A stretch of DNA of 64,000 nucleotides from Variovorax sp. PAMC26660 (GCF_014302995.1 NZ_CP060295.1:6873501-6937500); one strand, 5' to 3'; shown: positions 19,927-28,154, counted from the stretch's first letter. Notes: generated from the letters alone by a model not told the origin. Numbers and translations are program-made.

Positions 19927-20372
19927 TGTGGGTTCTCGCCGTGCTGCTTGGCTTGGCCGCGCTGCTGCAGCTGGCCGTGCATACGGCACCGGACACCCTC
20001 GACGCCGAGCGCGCCCTGGCCGAAGGGCTCGCCGCGCGCGACCTCGCACACAAGAAGGAGATCGAACGTGTCCGCAATGAAAGAGATCATTTTGAGCATC
20101 TGCTTGCCACTGGTGGTGTGCGGGTGTCAGTCCCTGCCACCTGTCGCCCCGTCGTCGCCTCAGATCCCGCCGCTGCCGGCGAACCTGCAGAAGCGCGAGC
20201 CGAACTTGACCCAGCGTTTGCGGCAGCTGTGGCTGGAATCACCAGCGACGGTGACCTCGCCATCGTCGACCTCAACGCCTGCATCGACCGCTATAACGAG
20301 GTTCGTTTCAGGCTCAACGCCCTCAACGCCCTCAACACCCTGATCGGGAATACCGGTGCTCAAACCCCATAG
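19923..20372 (+). CDS. Rz-like inner-membrane spanin
   Basis: 149 residues with one N-terminal membrane anchor (VLAVLLGLAALLQLAV) and a following helical, charged stretch suited to a periplasmic coiled coil (ERALAEGLAARDLAHKKEIERVRNERDHFEHLL). The start overlaps the holin stop. The outer-membrane partner gene lies wholly inside it in the +1 frame from 20068, the classic Rz/Rz1 architecture. With Rz1 it would fuse inner and outer membranes in the last step of lysis. The 3' end overlaps gpR by 17 nt. Confidence 0.8.
   Translation: MMWVLAVLLGLAALLQLAVHTAPDTLDAERALAEGLAARDLAHKKEIERVRNERDHFEHLLATGGVRVSVPATCRPVVASDPAAAGEPAEARAELDPAFAAAVAGITSDGDLAIVDLNACIDRYNEVRFRLNALNALNTLIGNTGAQTP
20068..20343 (+). 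CDS. Rz1-like outer-membrane spanin, nested in the Rz gene
   Basis: 91 residues in a different frame inside the Rz gene. The GTG at 20068 is preferred over ATG 20077 because AAGGAG (20055-20060) lies 7 nt upstream of it. A short signal sequence ends in a lipobox-like LVVCGC, and the first part of the mature protein is proline-rich (SLPPVAPSSPQIPPLP), as Rz1 lipoproteins are. The Ser/Thr/Pro-rich C-terminus is longer than in lambda Rz1. Confidence 0.75.
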   Translation: MSAMKEIILSICLPLVVCGCQSLPPVAPSSPQIPPLPANLQKREPNLTQRLRQLWLESPATVTSPSSTSTPASTAITRFVSGSTPSTPSTP

Positions 20373-20868
20373 CCTGCGCACGCATCTGACGGCGGCAACG
20401 CCCGAGCTGCAGAACGATCCGGACAAGCTGTCGATCTTCATCACCAATGGGAAGATCGTGGCCGCCGGCGCCGCGTCGCTGTCGTTCGTCTATCGCTACA
20501 CCCTGAAGCTAGTGGTGCTCGACTACAGCAGCCACGCCGACGCCATCATGGTGCCGATGCTGGCCTGGCTTCGCACCGAGCAGGTCGAGATCCTTGAGAA
20601 CCCGGATCTGCGTGAGCGCAGCTTTCGCTTCGAGGCCGAATATCTCAACAAGGAAACCATCGACCTGTCGATCGAGCTGGACCTGACCGAGCGCGTGATC
20701 GTCTCGCCCGGCGCTGATCCCGACTCGCCCGAGACAACCAAGCGCTACAACGTGAAGCATGCGGCCGAGCCGCCGCACGTCGGCGTGGTGCAGCGCGCCG
20801 AGCGCATCGAGGTGTGGTTCGGCGATCAGCCGCTTGCGGCCTGGGACTTCGAGCCTGTGAAGAACTGA
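20356..20868 (+). CDS. P2-type tail completion protein GpR
   Basis: 170 residues from GTG 20356. The N-terminus (LKPHSLRTHLTAATPELQND) and the central WLRTEQVEIL block are those of P2 GpR. GpR and GpS finish the phage tail so that it can join the head. The C-terminal half (LTERVIVSPGADPDSPETTK) is longer than in P2, common in phages of Burkholderiales. It is tightly packed between the spanin genes and gpS. Confidence 0.85.
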   Translation: MLKPHSLRTHLTAATPELQNDPDKLSIFITNGKIVAAGAASLSFVYRYTLKLVVLDYSSHADAIMVPMLAWLRTEQVEILENPDLRERSFRFEAEYLNKETIDLSIELDLTERVIVSPGADPDSPETTKRYNVKHAAEPPHVGVVQRAERIEVWFGDQPLAAWDFEPVKN

Positions 20869-20869
20869 C

Positions 20870-21322
20870 ATGACCGACGACCTGCGCGCGCTCGAAGACT
20901 GGGCGACCCCGTTGCTGTCCGCGTTGACGATGCCGAAGCGACGTGCGCTCGCACGCACCATCGGGCAGGCACTGCGGCGTGAGCAGGCCGCGCGAATCGC
21001 CGGCCAGCGCAACCCGGACGGTAGCGCCTACGAGCCACGCAAGACGACGCAGGCGCGCTTGCAGATGGGCAAGATTCGCCGCAGCATGTTCGAGAAGCTG
21101 CGCGCAGCGCGCCACCTCAAGGTGCAGACCGATGAGGAAGGCGTGGCGGTTGGCTTCTTCGGTCGCACGGCACGCATCGCCCGCGTTCACCACTTCGGCC
21201 TTCGCGACCTTGTGCAGCCCGGCGGCCCAAGTTATCAATACCCAGCGCGCGGTCTTCTGGGCCTGACCTACGCCGAACGCGAGCTGATCAAGGATCTGCT
21301 GCTGAAGCACCTCGCAGGTTGA
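20870..21322 (+). CDS. P2-type tail completion protein GpS (virion morphogenesis)
   Basis: 150 residues beginning one base after the gpR stop. It carries the GpS pattern: R-x-L-A-R-x-I-G-x-x-L-R near residues 25-37, then RIAGQRNPDGSAYEPRK, with R-x-HHFG (ARVHHFGLRD) and YPARGLLGLT near the C-terminus. It is the last structural gene before the foreign cargo genes; normally gpV follows at once. Confidence 0.87.
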   Translation: MTDDLRALEDWATPLLSALTMPKRRALARTIGQALRREQAARIAGQRNPDGSAYEPRKTTQARLQMGKIRRSMFEKLRAARHLKVQTDEEGVAVGFFGRTARIARVHHFGLRDLVQPGGPSYQYPARGLLGLTYAERELIKDLLLKHLAG

Positions 21323-21468
21323 TGTCGTGTTTCACTGAACTCGTAGAGGGGTTTCGTGCGACGATTCGGGGACCGCACTCGGCCATGACCCGACGTTTGT
21401 CGGCAGTGCCTAGTTCGCCATGATTTCTTCCAGCGATCCAGATCAACAAACCGTATGAAAGTTTCAAG

Positions 21469-21951
21469 ATGACAAGCGCCGAAGACCCGCTGAGCCGGAG
21501 CGATGACTCGATCCTTGGCGAACTGTCCTGGAATGAGTCCGCGTGGATTGGTGCTGTCGAACTCGGCACGCATCGCGTTCGCCTTGTAATCGATTTGGAT
21601 GAAGAGAACATTACTCGCGCGCAGCAGGTTGAATCAATCGAGTACGCCAAAGCGCTGCATGCCAAAGTGCTGAAGAACGAGACGAGCCTCAGACGACAGT
21701 GTGCGCAGGAGATTGCAGAAGCGGCGGGCTCCCGAGCCTCAGAGGAGGACCGGCGCAGGTATCTGGCCGAGGTGACGTCCGCCGCCGCCTCCATGGAGCC
21801 GCAAGTGCTTTGCATCGATTTTCCCGACGGTGGTCATCTGGAATACCGGGATACGAGCGGGAAGTTTTACGGCAACTCGACGGTCGTGATTCGCTTCGAT
21901 AGCGATGCTCAGTATGAAGAAGCCGAGGTCGAACTCCCGGACCGCGAATAG
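21469..21951 (+). CDS. Small soluble cargo protein, function unknown (immunity-like)
   Basis: 160 residues, acidic, no signal or membrane segment. The opening SILGELSWNESAWIGAVELG and the late GHLEYRDTSGKFYGNSTVVIRFD block recall the DUF2262/DUF6985-type soluble proteins often found near immunity genes; I hold that assignment loosely. A central helical stretch (residues 45-100) is rich in Arg/Glu. It is separated by about 150 nt from gpS and 391 nt from the next cargo gene, and its codon use looks less GC-rich than the phage structural genes. It may be an independent moron gene. Confidence 0.6.
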   Translation: MTSAEDPLSRSDDSILGELSWNESAWIGAVELGTHRVRLVIDLDEENITRAQQVESIEYAKALHAKVLKNETSLRRQCAQEIAEAAGSRASEEDRRRYLAEVTSAAASMEPQVLCIDFPDGGHLEYRDTSGKFYGNSTVVIRFDSDAQYEEAEVELPDRE

Positions 21952-22342
21952 GCGCTCAGGTCCGTGGGTGGCCTCAGTGCCAGAACCGGATTTAGCTAGT
22001 GATCGGTATGGGACGGGCATAGTCGACTTCGGGCCCGTTCACGACGGCGGCGCGACCGGCTACAGTCGGCCAGAAGCAGACAGTCGCCCGTCAGCACCGT
22101 GTGTTCGAAGATTGCATGCCGGATCGCAAGGCGCGAGAGCCAGACGTAGGCCCGAACATCATCATGATGACGTTGTGGGGACGCTCGATGTCCGGCTGTA
22201 TGCTGGGGTAGGTGGCCGAGAGCTTCGAACTGCACTGAAGAACCCTCGGGCTGACACATGGTGGAAGTCGATCATGCGCTCGGCTAGAAGAATCGAAAGC
22301 CTCGCCCACTCGGGGCTCTCGCGTTGAAATACTGGAGCCACC
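21952..22342. other. 391-bp stretch without a supportable gene
   Basis: Open frames on both strands here are short and lack convincing starts, Shine-Dalgarno sequences or family motifs. The stretch is less GC-rich than the flanking phage genes and may hold the promoter of the 683-residue protein or decayed sequence. The only clear signal is GGAG placed 5 nt before the GTG at 22343. Confidence 0.5.
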
Positions 22343-24394
22343 GTGGGAGAGTTCGCAAAGCGCGTCCGCGCCAACAAGATTCAGGGCCCCCTGCGCAAAG
22401 GGTTCAATCCGCAGGCGTGGGCCAGCGCGCTTGAAGATTGTGGAAACCAACCCGAGGATCAGCGCCTGCATGCTGCCGGCCTCGAAATCAACAAGAAGCT
22501 ATCCACCATTCGCGCCAATCTCAAGATTTCGACGAACAACGATCTCAACGCGACAACCAAGGTCCGCGCCCTTGTCGCGTGCTCGAACCACGACTACCGG
22601 ATCCTCTCCGACAGGACGCCTGAGGTGCTCGAAGCGGCCACAGCCAAGCAAGTCGAGAACGGCGATGGCGAACCAGTGTTGATGCACAAGCTCATGGCGA
22701 CAAAGGTGCGCCTCCCAGGCGGGGCTTCATATTCCCCGGACGCCGTCGCGGAGGGCTTGGTCGATGGCCTGCAGGTTCCGCTCCGCGTGATCCTCGAAGA
22801 GGACCCCAAACTCTCCGGGAACCTTCAAGTCTCGCTGGACTGGCGCGAAGCCATGTTTGAACTGAACCTCGGCCTGCTCTACCTACTCGCAGAAGATCTC
22901 TGGAACGACTGCGTTTGGAACGGCTATGAGCTGCAGGTCGAAGAAGGGTTGCGAAAGTTTCGCCCGACGAAACCGCGGTGGCAGGCGCGATACGCTATGG
23001 GACGAGCACGCGGGCGAAACCTTGCGGTCGAATTCATGAAGCAAGCGCTCGACGCTCAAAGTCAGTTCCCGCCGTTCGAGAAGGCGTTTCGGCCCGTTGT
23101 CGAAGATGTGAAAAAAATCGAAAAAATGGGGCGCCGGCAACAGCTTGTGCTCACGAAGACAGAAGACAGTTCAGAAGAACACAAGTACTTGCTTGCCCTC
23201 CGGGCCTACGCCACTGAGGACTACTACGAAGACTTGCTGGCAATGCCGCGCAAGGAGCTCGCAGGACTGACACTCGCAGACGCGATGAACGCGTGGACGA
23301 TCATCAGCCGCTGTTCCGATCTGTTGCTCGGCGCCGTCAAGCAACGGCACCAGTACACCAAGGATGATGAAGAAGATGACGGATCGAGCTGGCTGCCAGC
23401 GTACGTGCCGACACTACAGCGCGATGCCCTGATCGAAGGGTTCATGCAAGGTGGCAACGTCACTCGAGCTGGGGCGATCGCCCTGCTGGAGTTCATGACC
23501 TACCGCGGGCGACAGGGGCAGGAGCTCTGGGCCCAACCCCTCGTCCCTGTGGGCCAGCAAACGCTAACGCCCGTGTTCGGCGCCGCACAAAGTCCGAACC
23601 TGCGCAGGATCGTGGACATCTGGCTTCGGCAGCTTGGCATTGATCTCGCGTTGCGAGGCCCTGCGTTCGAAAAGCATATTCGTGCGAAAGTGGCGGAGTC
23701 TATCGAACAGTCGCCGAAGCTGGCCGCGGTCTCCCAGTGCCTCGACAAATCATTCAGCTTCACCGCCCCGGGCGAGCAGACCGAGGAAGTGGACGTCGTA
23801 TTCAGCATCGGCAGGCTGCTCTTCCTCTGTGAACTGAAATGCATTCTGGACCCGACGGAGCCGAAAGCGATTGCAATGCACCGGGAGACTTTGACCGCTG
23901 CGGCGGCCCAGATCACCCGCAAGGCGGCGGCCGCGAACAAGCACAAAGGCGAGATTCGCAAGACCCTCGACCGGGCTGGATTCCTCCTGCCGGAAAACTT
24001 TGAAATCTGCACGCTGGTTGTGACCAACGGCGCCACGCAGACCGGTATGCCGATCGATGGCGTCCCGATTGTCGACGAGCTAATCATCGACAAATTCTTC
24101 GCAGGGGAGCTTGTAGACGCACGCCTCGAGGATCATGAAGGAAATGTGTTGAAGGAGACGAAGACGATCTTCTACACAGACGAAGAGACGGCCCAAGAAG
24201 GCGCGCAGTACTACTTCTTGAACCCGCAGGCCATGGTGTTTCTCCGGCAAGGGATCAAAGTCGCCTGGTACCCCCTCCACCCAGTAACGGACGATGACTG
24301 GGCTGGCGCATTCGCCATGGTCGAATGCGTGCCCAAGCTGCCGGCACACGTCGAGGCCGAGGTCTTTGGGGCTGCAGCGCAGGAACCCAACTAG
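22343..24394 (+). CDS. Large cargo protein with PD-(D/E)XK-like nuclease motif
   Basis: 683 residues; the GTG at 22343 has GGAG 5 nt upstream. I recognise no family for the first ~430 residues, which are mostly helical and soluble, with an acidic patch (DDEEDDG, 341-347). A restriction-endonuclease-like core follows: a helix with E443 (FEKHIRAKV), strand EEVDVVFSI with D484, strand LLFLCELK with E497 and K499, then a helix with Q523. That spacing matches motifs of the PD-(D/E)XK fold. A C-terminal part of ~150 residues with ICTLVVTNG and a W/Y-rich end remains unexplained. Its place between gpS and gpV in a prophage suggests anti-phage defence by nucleic-acid cleavage. That is an inference; no activity is proven. 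Confidence 0.7.
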   Translation: MGEFAKRVRANKIQGPLRKGFNPQAWASALEDCGNQPEDQRLHAAGLEINKKLSTIRANLKISTNNDLNATTKVRALVACSNHDYRILSDRTPEVLEAATAKQVENGDGEPVLMHKLMATKVRLPGGASYSPDAVAEGLVDGLQVPLRVILEEDPKLSGNLQVSLDWREAMFELNLGLLYLLAEDLWNDCVWNGYELQVEEGLRKFRPTKPRWQARYAMGRARGRNLAVEFMKQALDAQSQFPPFEKAFRPVVEDVKKIEKMGRRQQLVLTKTEDSSEEHKYLLALRAYATEDYYEDLLAMPRKELAGLTLADAMNAWTIISRCSDLLLGAVKQRHQYTKDDEEDDGSSWLPAYVPTLQRDALIEGFMQGGNVTRAGAIALLEFMTYRGRQGQELWAQPLVPVGQQTLTPVFGAAQSPNLRRIVDIWLRQLGIDLALRGPAFEKHIRAKVAESIEQSPKLAAVSQCLDKSFSFTAPGEQTEEVDVVFSIGRLLFLCELKCILDPTEPKAIAMHRETLTAAAAQITRKAAAANKHKGEIRKTLDRAGFLLPENFEICTLVVTNGATQTGMPIDGVPIVDELIIDKFFAGELVDARLEDHEGNVLKETKTIFYTDEETAQEGAQYYFLNPQAMVFLRQGIKVAWYPLHPVTDDDWAGAFAMVECVPKLPAHVEAEVFGAAAQEPN

Positions 24395-24619
24395 GCAGGA
24401 GCCATCAAGGGTTCTTGCGCGAGCTACCTCGGCCCTGAATGTATGGAATGCTTAGCGCCGCCGTCAGGACGGCTCAAGTGCTCCAGCACGCACGAGCTTT
24501 GCGAGCGTCCTAACTAAAAATCGCGTGGTGCGTGAGAAAATGGGGTGTGGACGTACTTCCGGGCGTTGTGATGTCTGCTCAGGGCCCGAAGGCGACGGTG
24601 GCCGCCATCCGAAGCACAA

Positions 24620-25465
24620 TCACCGCACTTCAACCCCCGGCAGTAGCTCCATGCCGACCCGCTGCGTTAGGTCCCCGTAGCTGATCGGCCGTCCGGCGCG
24701 GGCGTCTTCAGAATTCGGTTGCCAATGCGCCCAGGCCTTGCCCGTGCTCTCGTCATAGACAAGCTTGAACAGGTGCGTAGGCACACGCACGCGGTTGGCA
24801 CCGACTATCAGGCTTTCGGGGCCAAACACCGGCCCCGTGATCACGAATACATTGCCTTTGGCGCGCAGGACGTACCGGCGCGTGTCCTGCTCAATCTTGG
24901 ACCAGGCACCGGAGTTCTGCGTCGGGTTCTGCGGGACCATATTTGCCAGTGAAAAGCTCTGTGCCATCGCCGTCGGGTTCGACATGTCGCCGGCCGGGGC
25001 CATGTGTCCGCGGGCATAGCCTGAGCCCTTGTAGTCGCTCAGCTCTGCGCGCTCGCTGCGCGGCAGCCGGGCATCCGCAAAGAACTTGTTGGTGCGCTTC
25101 TCGTTGGCATCTTCGATGCTCGCGCGGGCGAGCCGCTCGGCAACGAAAACCGGGGTCTTGCTTGTGCCGCTGTGCAGGATGGCAAACGCCTCGTAGCAAA
25201 GCTCGCGCTGCAGGGGAGCCTGCGGAATCGAGGGTGCGACACCACCGGCGAAGAACTCGCGGCAGCCTGAAAACTGAGTGGCGGTGGTCGGGCCAGAACG
25301 CTCCAGGGAGGGAGCAGGCGGCGATGGAGCTGGAAGAAATCCGCAACTGGTCGCCTGGATCGAAATGGCGCCGGCGGTGATGAGCCAGACCGCTGTGCGG
25401 CGCAGTGTGACGGCGATGCCGCTGGTGACTGATCTATGGCGCTTGCGTGGCTTCTTCTTGGGCAT
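24620..25465 (-). CDS. Exported DNA/RNA non-specific endonuclease (NUC1 family)
   Basis: 281 residues from ATG 25465 (MPKKKPRKRH). A basic N-terminus and one hydrophobic segment (VWLITAGAISIQ, about 26-37) lead to a cysteine at 41 in ATSC, so the protein is probably periplasmic and possibly a lipoprotein. The catalytic core is clear: YARGHMAPAGDM with His154, then FSLANMVPQNPTQNSGAW with the metal-binding Asn at 184 and Glu192 in KIEQD. NUC1 enzymes cut DNA and RNA with little sequence preference. It is on the opposite strand to the phage late genes and divergent from the HNH gene, so it has its own promoter. Confidence 0.87.
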   Translation of the reverse strand: MPKKKPRKRHRSVTSGIAVTLRRTAVWLITAGAISIQATSCGFLPAPSPPAPSLERSGPTTATQFSGCREFFAGGVAPSIPQAPLQRELCYEAFAILHSGTSKTPVFVAERLARASIEDANEKRTNKFFADARLPRSERAELSDYKGSGYARGHMAPAGDMSNPTAMAQSFSLANMVPQNPTQNSGAWSKIEQDTRRYVLRAKGNVFVITGPVFGPESLIVGANRVRVPTHLFKLVYDESTGKAWAHWQPNSEDARAGRPISYGDLTQRVGMELLPGVEVR

Positions 25466-25622
25466 CGGGGGCGGGATGTTAACCCGCTCCGCAGAGGGCA
25501 AACTGAGCAACCACGCGACAGGCCGCCCCTCGGGAGTCAGCCGGTTAGCGGTCGTACCTCCGAAAACGTTTGTCAGCCTAGCCCTGCGCGAGAATAGCCG
25601 GACTTGGCGCAATTCTTACTGC

Positions 25623-26327
25623 ATGAACTTCTACGACTGGATGATTCACAAAGGGCTGTCGAAGTCCTCGGCGAGGAGCTACGACGGAGCGCTCCGTGGC
25701 TCACTGTCCGAATGGGCAATGGATGGCGGCCTAATCTCAGGTCCTTTGATCGCATTGAGCAGTTCTTCGGCCTTTGGCGCCCTTTCCCCAAGCATCCAGG
25801 AACTGCCCGTCTTCAAAGAGCGAAACGCGCGCGGGCATCACATGTACAGCGCCACGCTGTCGCAGTTCGCCGCATACCTCACGAGCAACGGTAGCGATGA
25901 CGTGCAAGCCGACCTCGAACAGATCATCAGCGATCCGACCACGACGACGACCGAGAAGACGGCGCTGATCAAGTCCAGGATCGGCCAGGGCACGTTCCGA
26001 GACAAGGTGCTGCTGCACTGGACCGGCTGTGCTGTTACGGGGTTCAGCGACACCAGCCTCCTTGTTGCGTCTCACATCAAGCCATGGAAGAAGTCGACGA
26101 ACAGTGAGCGACTGGACCAGTGGAACGGTCTGCTGCTTTCGCCAAACCTGGACAAGGCGTTCGACAAGGGCTTCATCACGTTCGATACGGGCGGGTCTAT
26201 TCGCCTCTCCCCCCTTCTCACTGAGGCCGCCAAACTTGGGATCACGCCTTCGATGAAGATTGCGCTGAAGCCCGAACACGAGAAATACATGGCGCACCAT
26301 CGAGCAGTGGAGTTCAAGAGCGAGTAG
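25623..26327 (+). CDS. HNH endonuclease (HNH_2-type)
   Basis: 234 residues from ATG 25623. The N-terminal ~125 residues are helical with no recognised domain. The C-terminal HNH core reads TGCAVTGFSDTSLLVASHIKP with His151, then WNGLLLSPNLDKAFDKG with Asn168; the position that is often the second His in this fold is Asp. This is the predicted stand-alone restriction-endonuclease type found in defence neighbourhoods. No methyltransferase gene is nearby, so if it restricts DNA it must recognise modified DNA or be controlled otherwise. It is divergent from the NUC1 gene with a 157-bp shared promoter region. Confidence 0.85.
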   Translation: MNFYDWMIHKGLSKSSARSYDGALRGSLSEWAMDGGLISGPLIALSSSSAFGALSPSIQELPVFKERNARGHHMYSATLSQFAAYLTSNGSDDVQADLEQIISDPTTTTTEKTALIKSRIGQGTFRDKVLLHWTGCAVTGFSDTSLLVASHIKPWKKSTNSERLDQWNGLLLSPNLDKAFDKGFITFDTGGSIRLSPLLTEAAKLGITPSMKIALKPEHEKYMAHHRAVEFKSE

Positions 26328-26473
26328 CCATCGTGTGCGTCCGCCTTCGCTGCGACAGTAGGCCCGCTAAGGGACCAGACCTTCCGTAGATCCGCTGTCA
26401 CAGCACCTCGCCGTCTGAGACATGCCGTTGTAGGAGCGCCCGATACAAAGTGCCTCGAGTGCGTCGCGCGCGC

Positions 26474-27235
26474 ATGGCCGGCACCATCGACGGCATGTCT
26501 GGAAAGCCCGCATCCACCGTCGAACTGCAGCGCCTGATCGAGAACCTCGTTCGTGCTGGAACGGTGTTCGCGGTCGATCATGAAACGCGCCGCTGCCGCG
26601 TGAAATCGGGCAACCTCTCCACCAACTGGCTCCCATGGTTCGCGCGCCGCGCCGGTGATGTGCGCCACTGGTCGCCACCTTCCGAGGGCGAGCAGTGCAT
26701 GGTGCTCTCGCCCGGTGGTGACATGGCGACCGGCTTCGTGCTCGTGGGCATCTTCAGCGATGGCATCCCGGCCAACGGCGACAGCGGCGACGTGGAGCGC
26801 ACGACCTACCCGGACGGCGCAGTCATCGAATACGACCACGCCACAAGCGCCCTGAAGGCTACGCTGCCCGAAGGGGGCACCGCCGACATCACCGTGCCCG
26901 ACTCGATCACGGTTCACTGCAAGACGGCCGATGTGACCGCCAGCGACAGCGCCTCCGTGCACTCGCAGGAGATCACGCTCGACGCGCCCAAGACCATCGC
27001 CACCGGGGAAATGGTCGTGCAGGGTCTGCTCACCTGGCAGGCGGGCATGGTCGGCTACGGCATTGGGCCCAGCGGCCAGGGCGCGCAGATCAGGTGCGAC
27101 ATGCACTTCATCGAAGGGCACGGCATCACGACCGACGGTGGCGACATCAAGGCCGGCGACATCAGCCTGCAGGACCACCTCACCTCCGACATCGAGCGCG
27201 GCGACCAGACCAGCGGAAGGCCGGTGGCGTCATGA
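26474..27235 (+). CDS. P2-type baseplate assembly protein GpV (tail spike)
   Basis: 253 residues from ATG 26474; a GTG at 26450 and an ATG at 26495 are alternatives. The N-terminal OB-like domain follows P2 GpV closely: LQRLIENLVRAGTVFAVDHE, RCRVKSGNLSTNWLPWF, PPSEGEQCMVLSPGGDM, and FVLVGIFSD. The repetitive beta-helix needle continues through YPDGAVIEYDHATSALKATL and ends DGGDIKAGDISLQDH. GpV is the membrane-piercing spike. It resumes the late operon after the cargo insert, and its stop overlaps gpW. Confidence 0.88.
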   Translation: MAGTIDGMSGKPASTVELQRLIENLVRAGTVFAVDHETRRCRVKSGNLSTNWLPWFARRAGDVRHWSPPSEGEQCMVLSPGGDMATGFVLVGIFSDGIPANGDSGDVERTTYPDGAVIEYDHATSALKATLPEGGTADITVPDSITVHCKTADVTASDSASVHSQEITLDAPKTIATGEMVVQGLLTWQAGMVGYGIGPSGQGAQIRCDMHFIEGHGITTDGGDIKAGDISLQDHLTSDIERGDQTSGRPVAS

Positions 27236-27594
27236 GCGGCATGAATCGCCTCACAGGCAAGCCGCTCGACGGGATCGAGCACCTGCGCCAGAGCATCCCC
27301 GACATCCTGGGCACACCCTTGGGTTCGCGAACCATGCGCCGTCCCTACGGCAGCCTCTGGCCCGAGCTGCTCGATCACCCGGACAACGGAATGACCCGCG
27401 TGCGGCTGTATGCCGCGACGGCAGGTGCACTCATGAAATGGGAGCCGCGCCTGCGCTTGTCGCGCGTGCAGATCTTCACCGGAGAGAACCCGGGCGAGGC
27501 CATCCTCGACCTGCAAGGCATCTACACCCCGCCCGGCCAACGTCGCAGCGTGCTGTCGATGCGCGTGCCGGTACAGATCGGGGCCGCGACATGA
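27232..27594 (+). CDS. P2-type baseplate protein GpW (gp25-like)
   Basis: 120 residues starting on the ATGA overlap with gpV. It has the gp25/lysozyme-like baseplate pattern: IEHLRQSIPDILGTPLGSR, TMRRPYGSLWPELLD and a C-terminal GIYTPPGQ. It forms part of the wedge that joins spike and tail sheath. The stop overlaps gpJ in the same way, as expected for the V-W-J string. Confidence 0.88.
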   Translation: MSGMNRLTGKPLDGIEHLRQSIPDILGTPLGSRTMRRPYGSLWPELLDHPDNGMTRVRLYAATAGALMKWEPRLRLSRVQIFTGENPGEAILDLQGIYTPPGQRRSVLSMRVPVQIGAAT

Positions 27595-28154
27595 GCATGG
27601 ACATGTCGCTGTTGCCGGCGCCGACCGTCATCGAGGTGCTGGACTTCGAGGTCATCCTCGCGCGTCGCCTCGCATCGTTTCAGACGCGCTACCCGGACTA
27701 CAGCCTCGTGCTGGAATCCGATCCGGCCTACAAGCTGCTCGAGGAGATGGCCTATCAGGAGCTGTTGATGCGCCAGCGCATCAACGACGCGGCCAAGGCC
27801 TGCATGCTGGCCTACGCCAAGGGCACGGACCTCGACAACCTCGGCGCGAACTATCAGGTGCCCCGCCTGGTCGTGACGCCAGCCAATCCGAACGCGGTGC
27901 CACCGGTGGCGGCCGCCTACGAAGACGACGAGCGGTTTCGCGAGCGCATCCAGCTCGCGCCCGAAGGCATCACGACTGCCGGGCCCGAGGAAAGCTATCG
28001 CTACCACGCGCTCACCGCGAGCGCACAGGTCGACGTACGCCGTCGACACCGGTGTCGTGAATGCCATGGCCCCGAAGCCCTTGACGCTGCGCGCTCCGCG
28101 CACGGCAGCTGCGGCCCCAATGCGCGGCACCTCGACATGCCGGCCTGGCGCTGA
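27591..28154 (+). pseudogene. gpJ baseplate gene truncated and fused to a foreign 3' end
   Basis: 187 codons. Residues 1-147 match the N-terminal half of P2 GpJ (PTVIEVLDFEVILARRL, YAKGTDLDNLGANYQV, EGITTAGPEESYRYHALT). Intact GpJ is about 300 residues. From about 28032 the sequence changes to a short Cys-containing tail (HRCRECHGPEALDAARSAHG ... LDMPAW), which resembles the C-terminus of a small zinc-finger-like early gene; that identity is tentative. The junction is in frame. Genes I, H, FI, FII, E, T, U, D expected next are all absent, so a large deletion lies here. Confidence 0.78.

Noticed and set aside
21996..22471. Short minus-strand open frames upstream of the 683-residue gene
   Set aside because: They overlap the real start and its ribosome-binding site, and show no recognisable domain or start signal.
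22343..26327. Classical restriction-modification system
   Set aside because: Nuclease motifs are present, but no methyltransferase or specificity subunit is encoded, so the cargo is not a standard RM locus.
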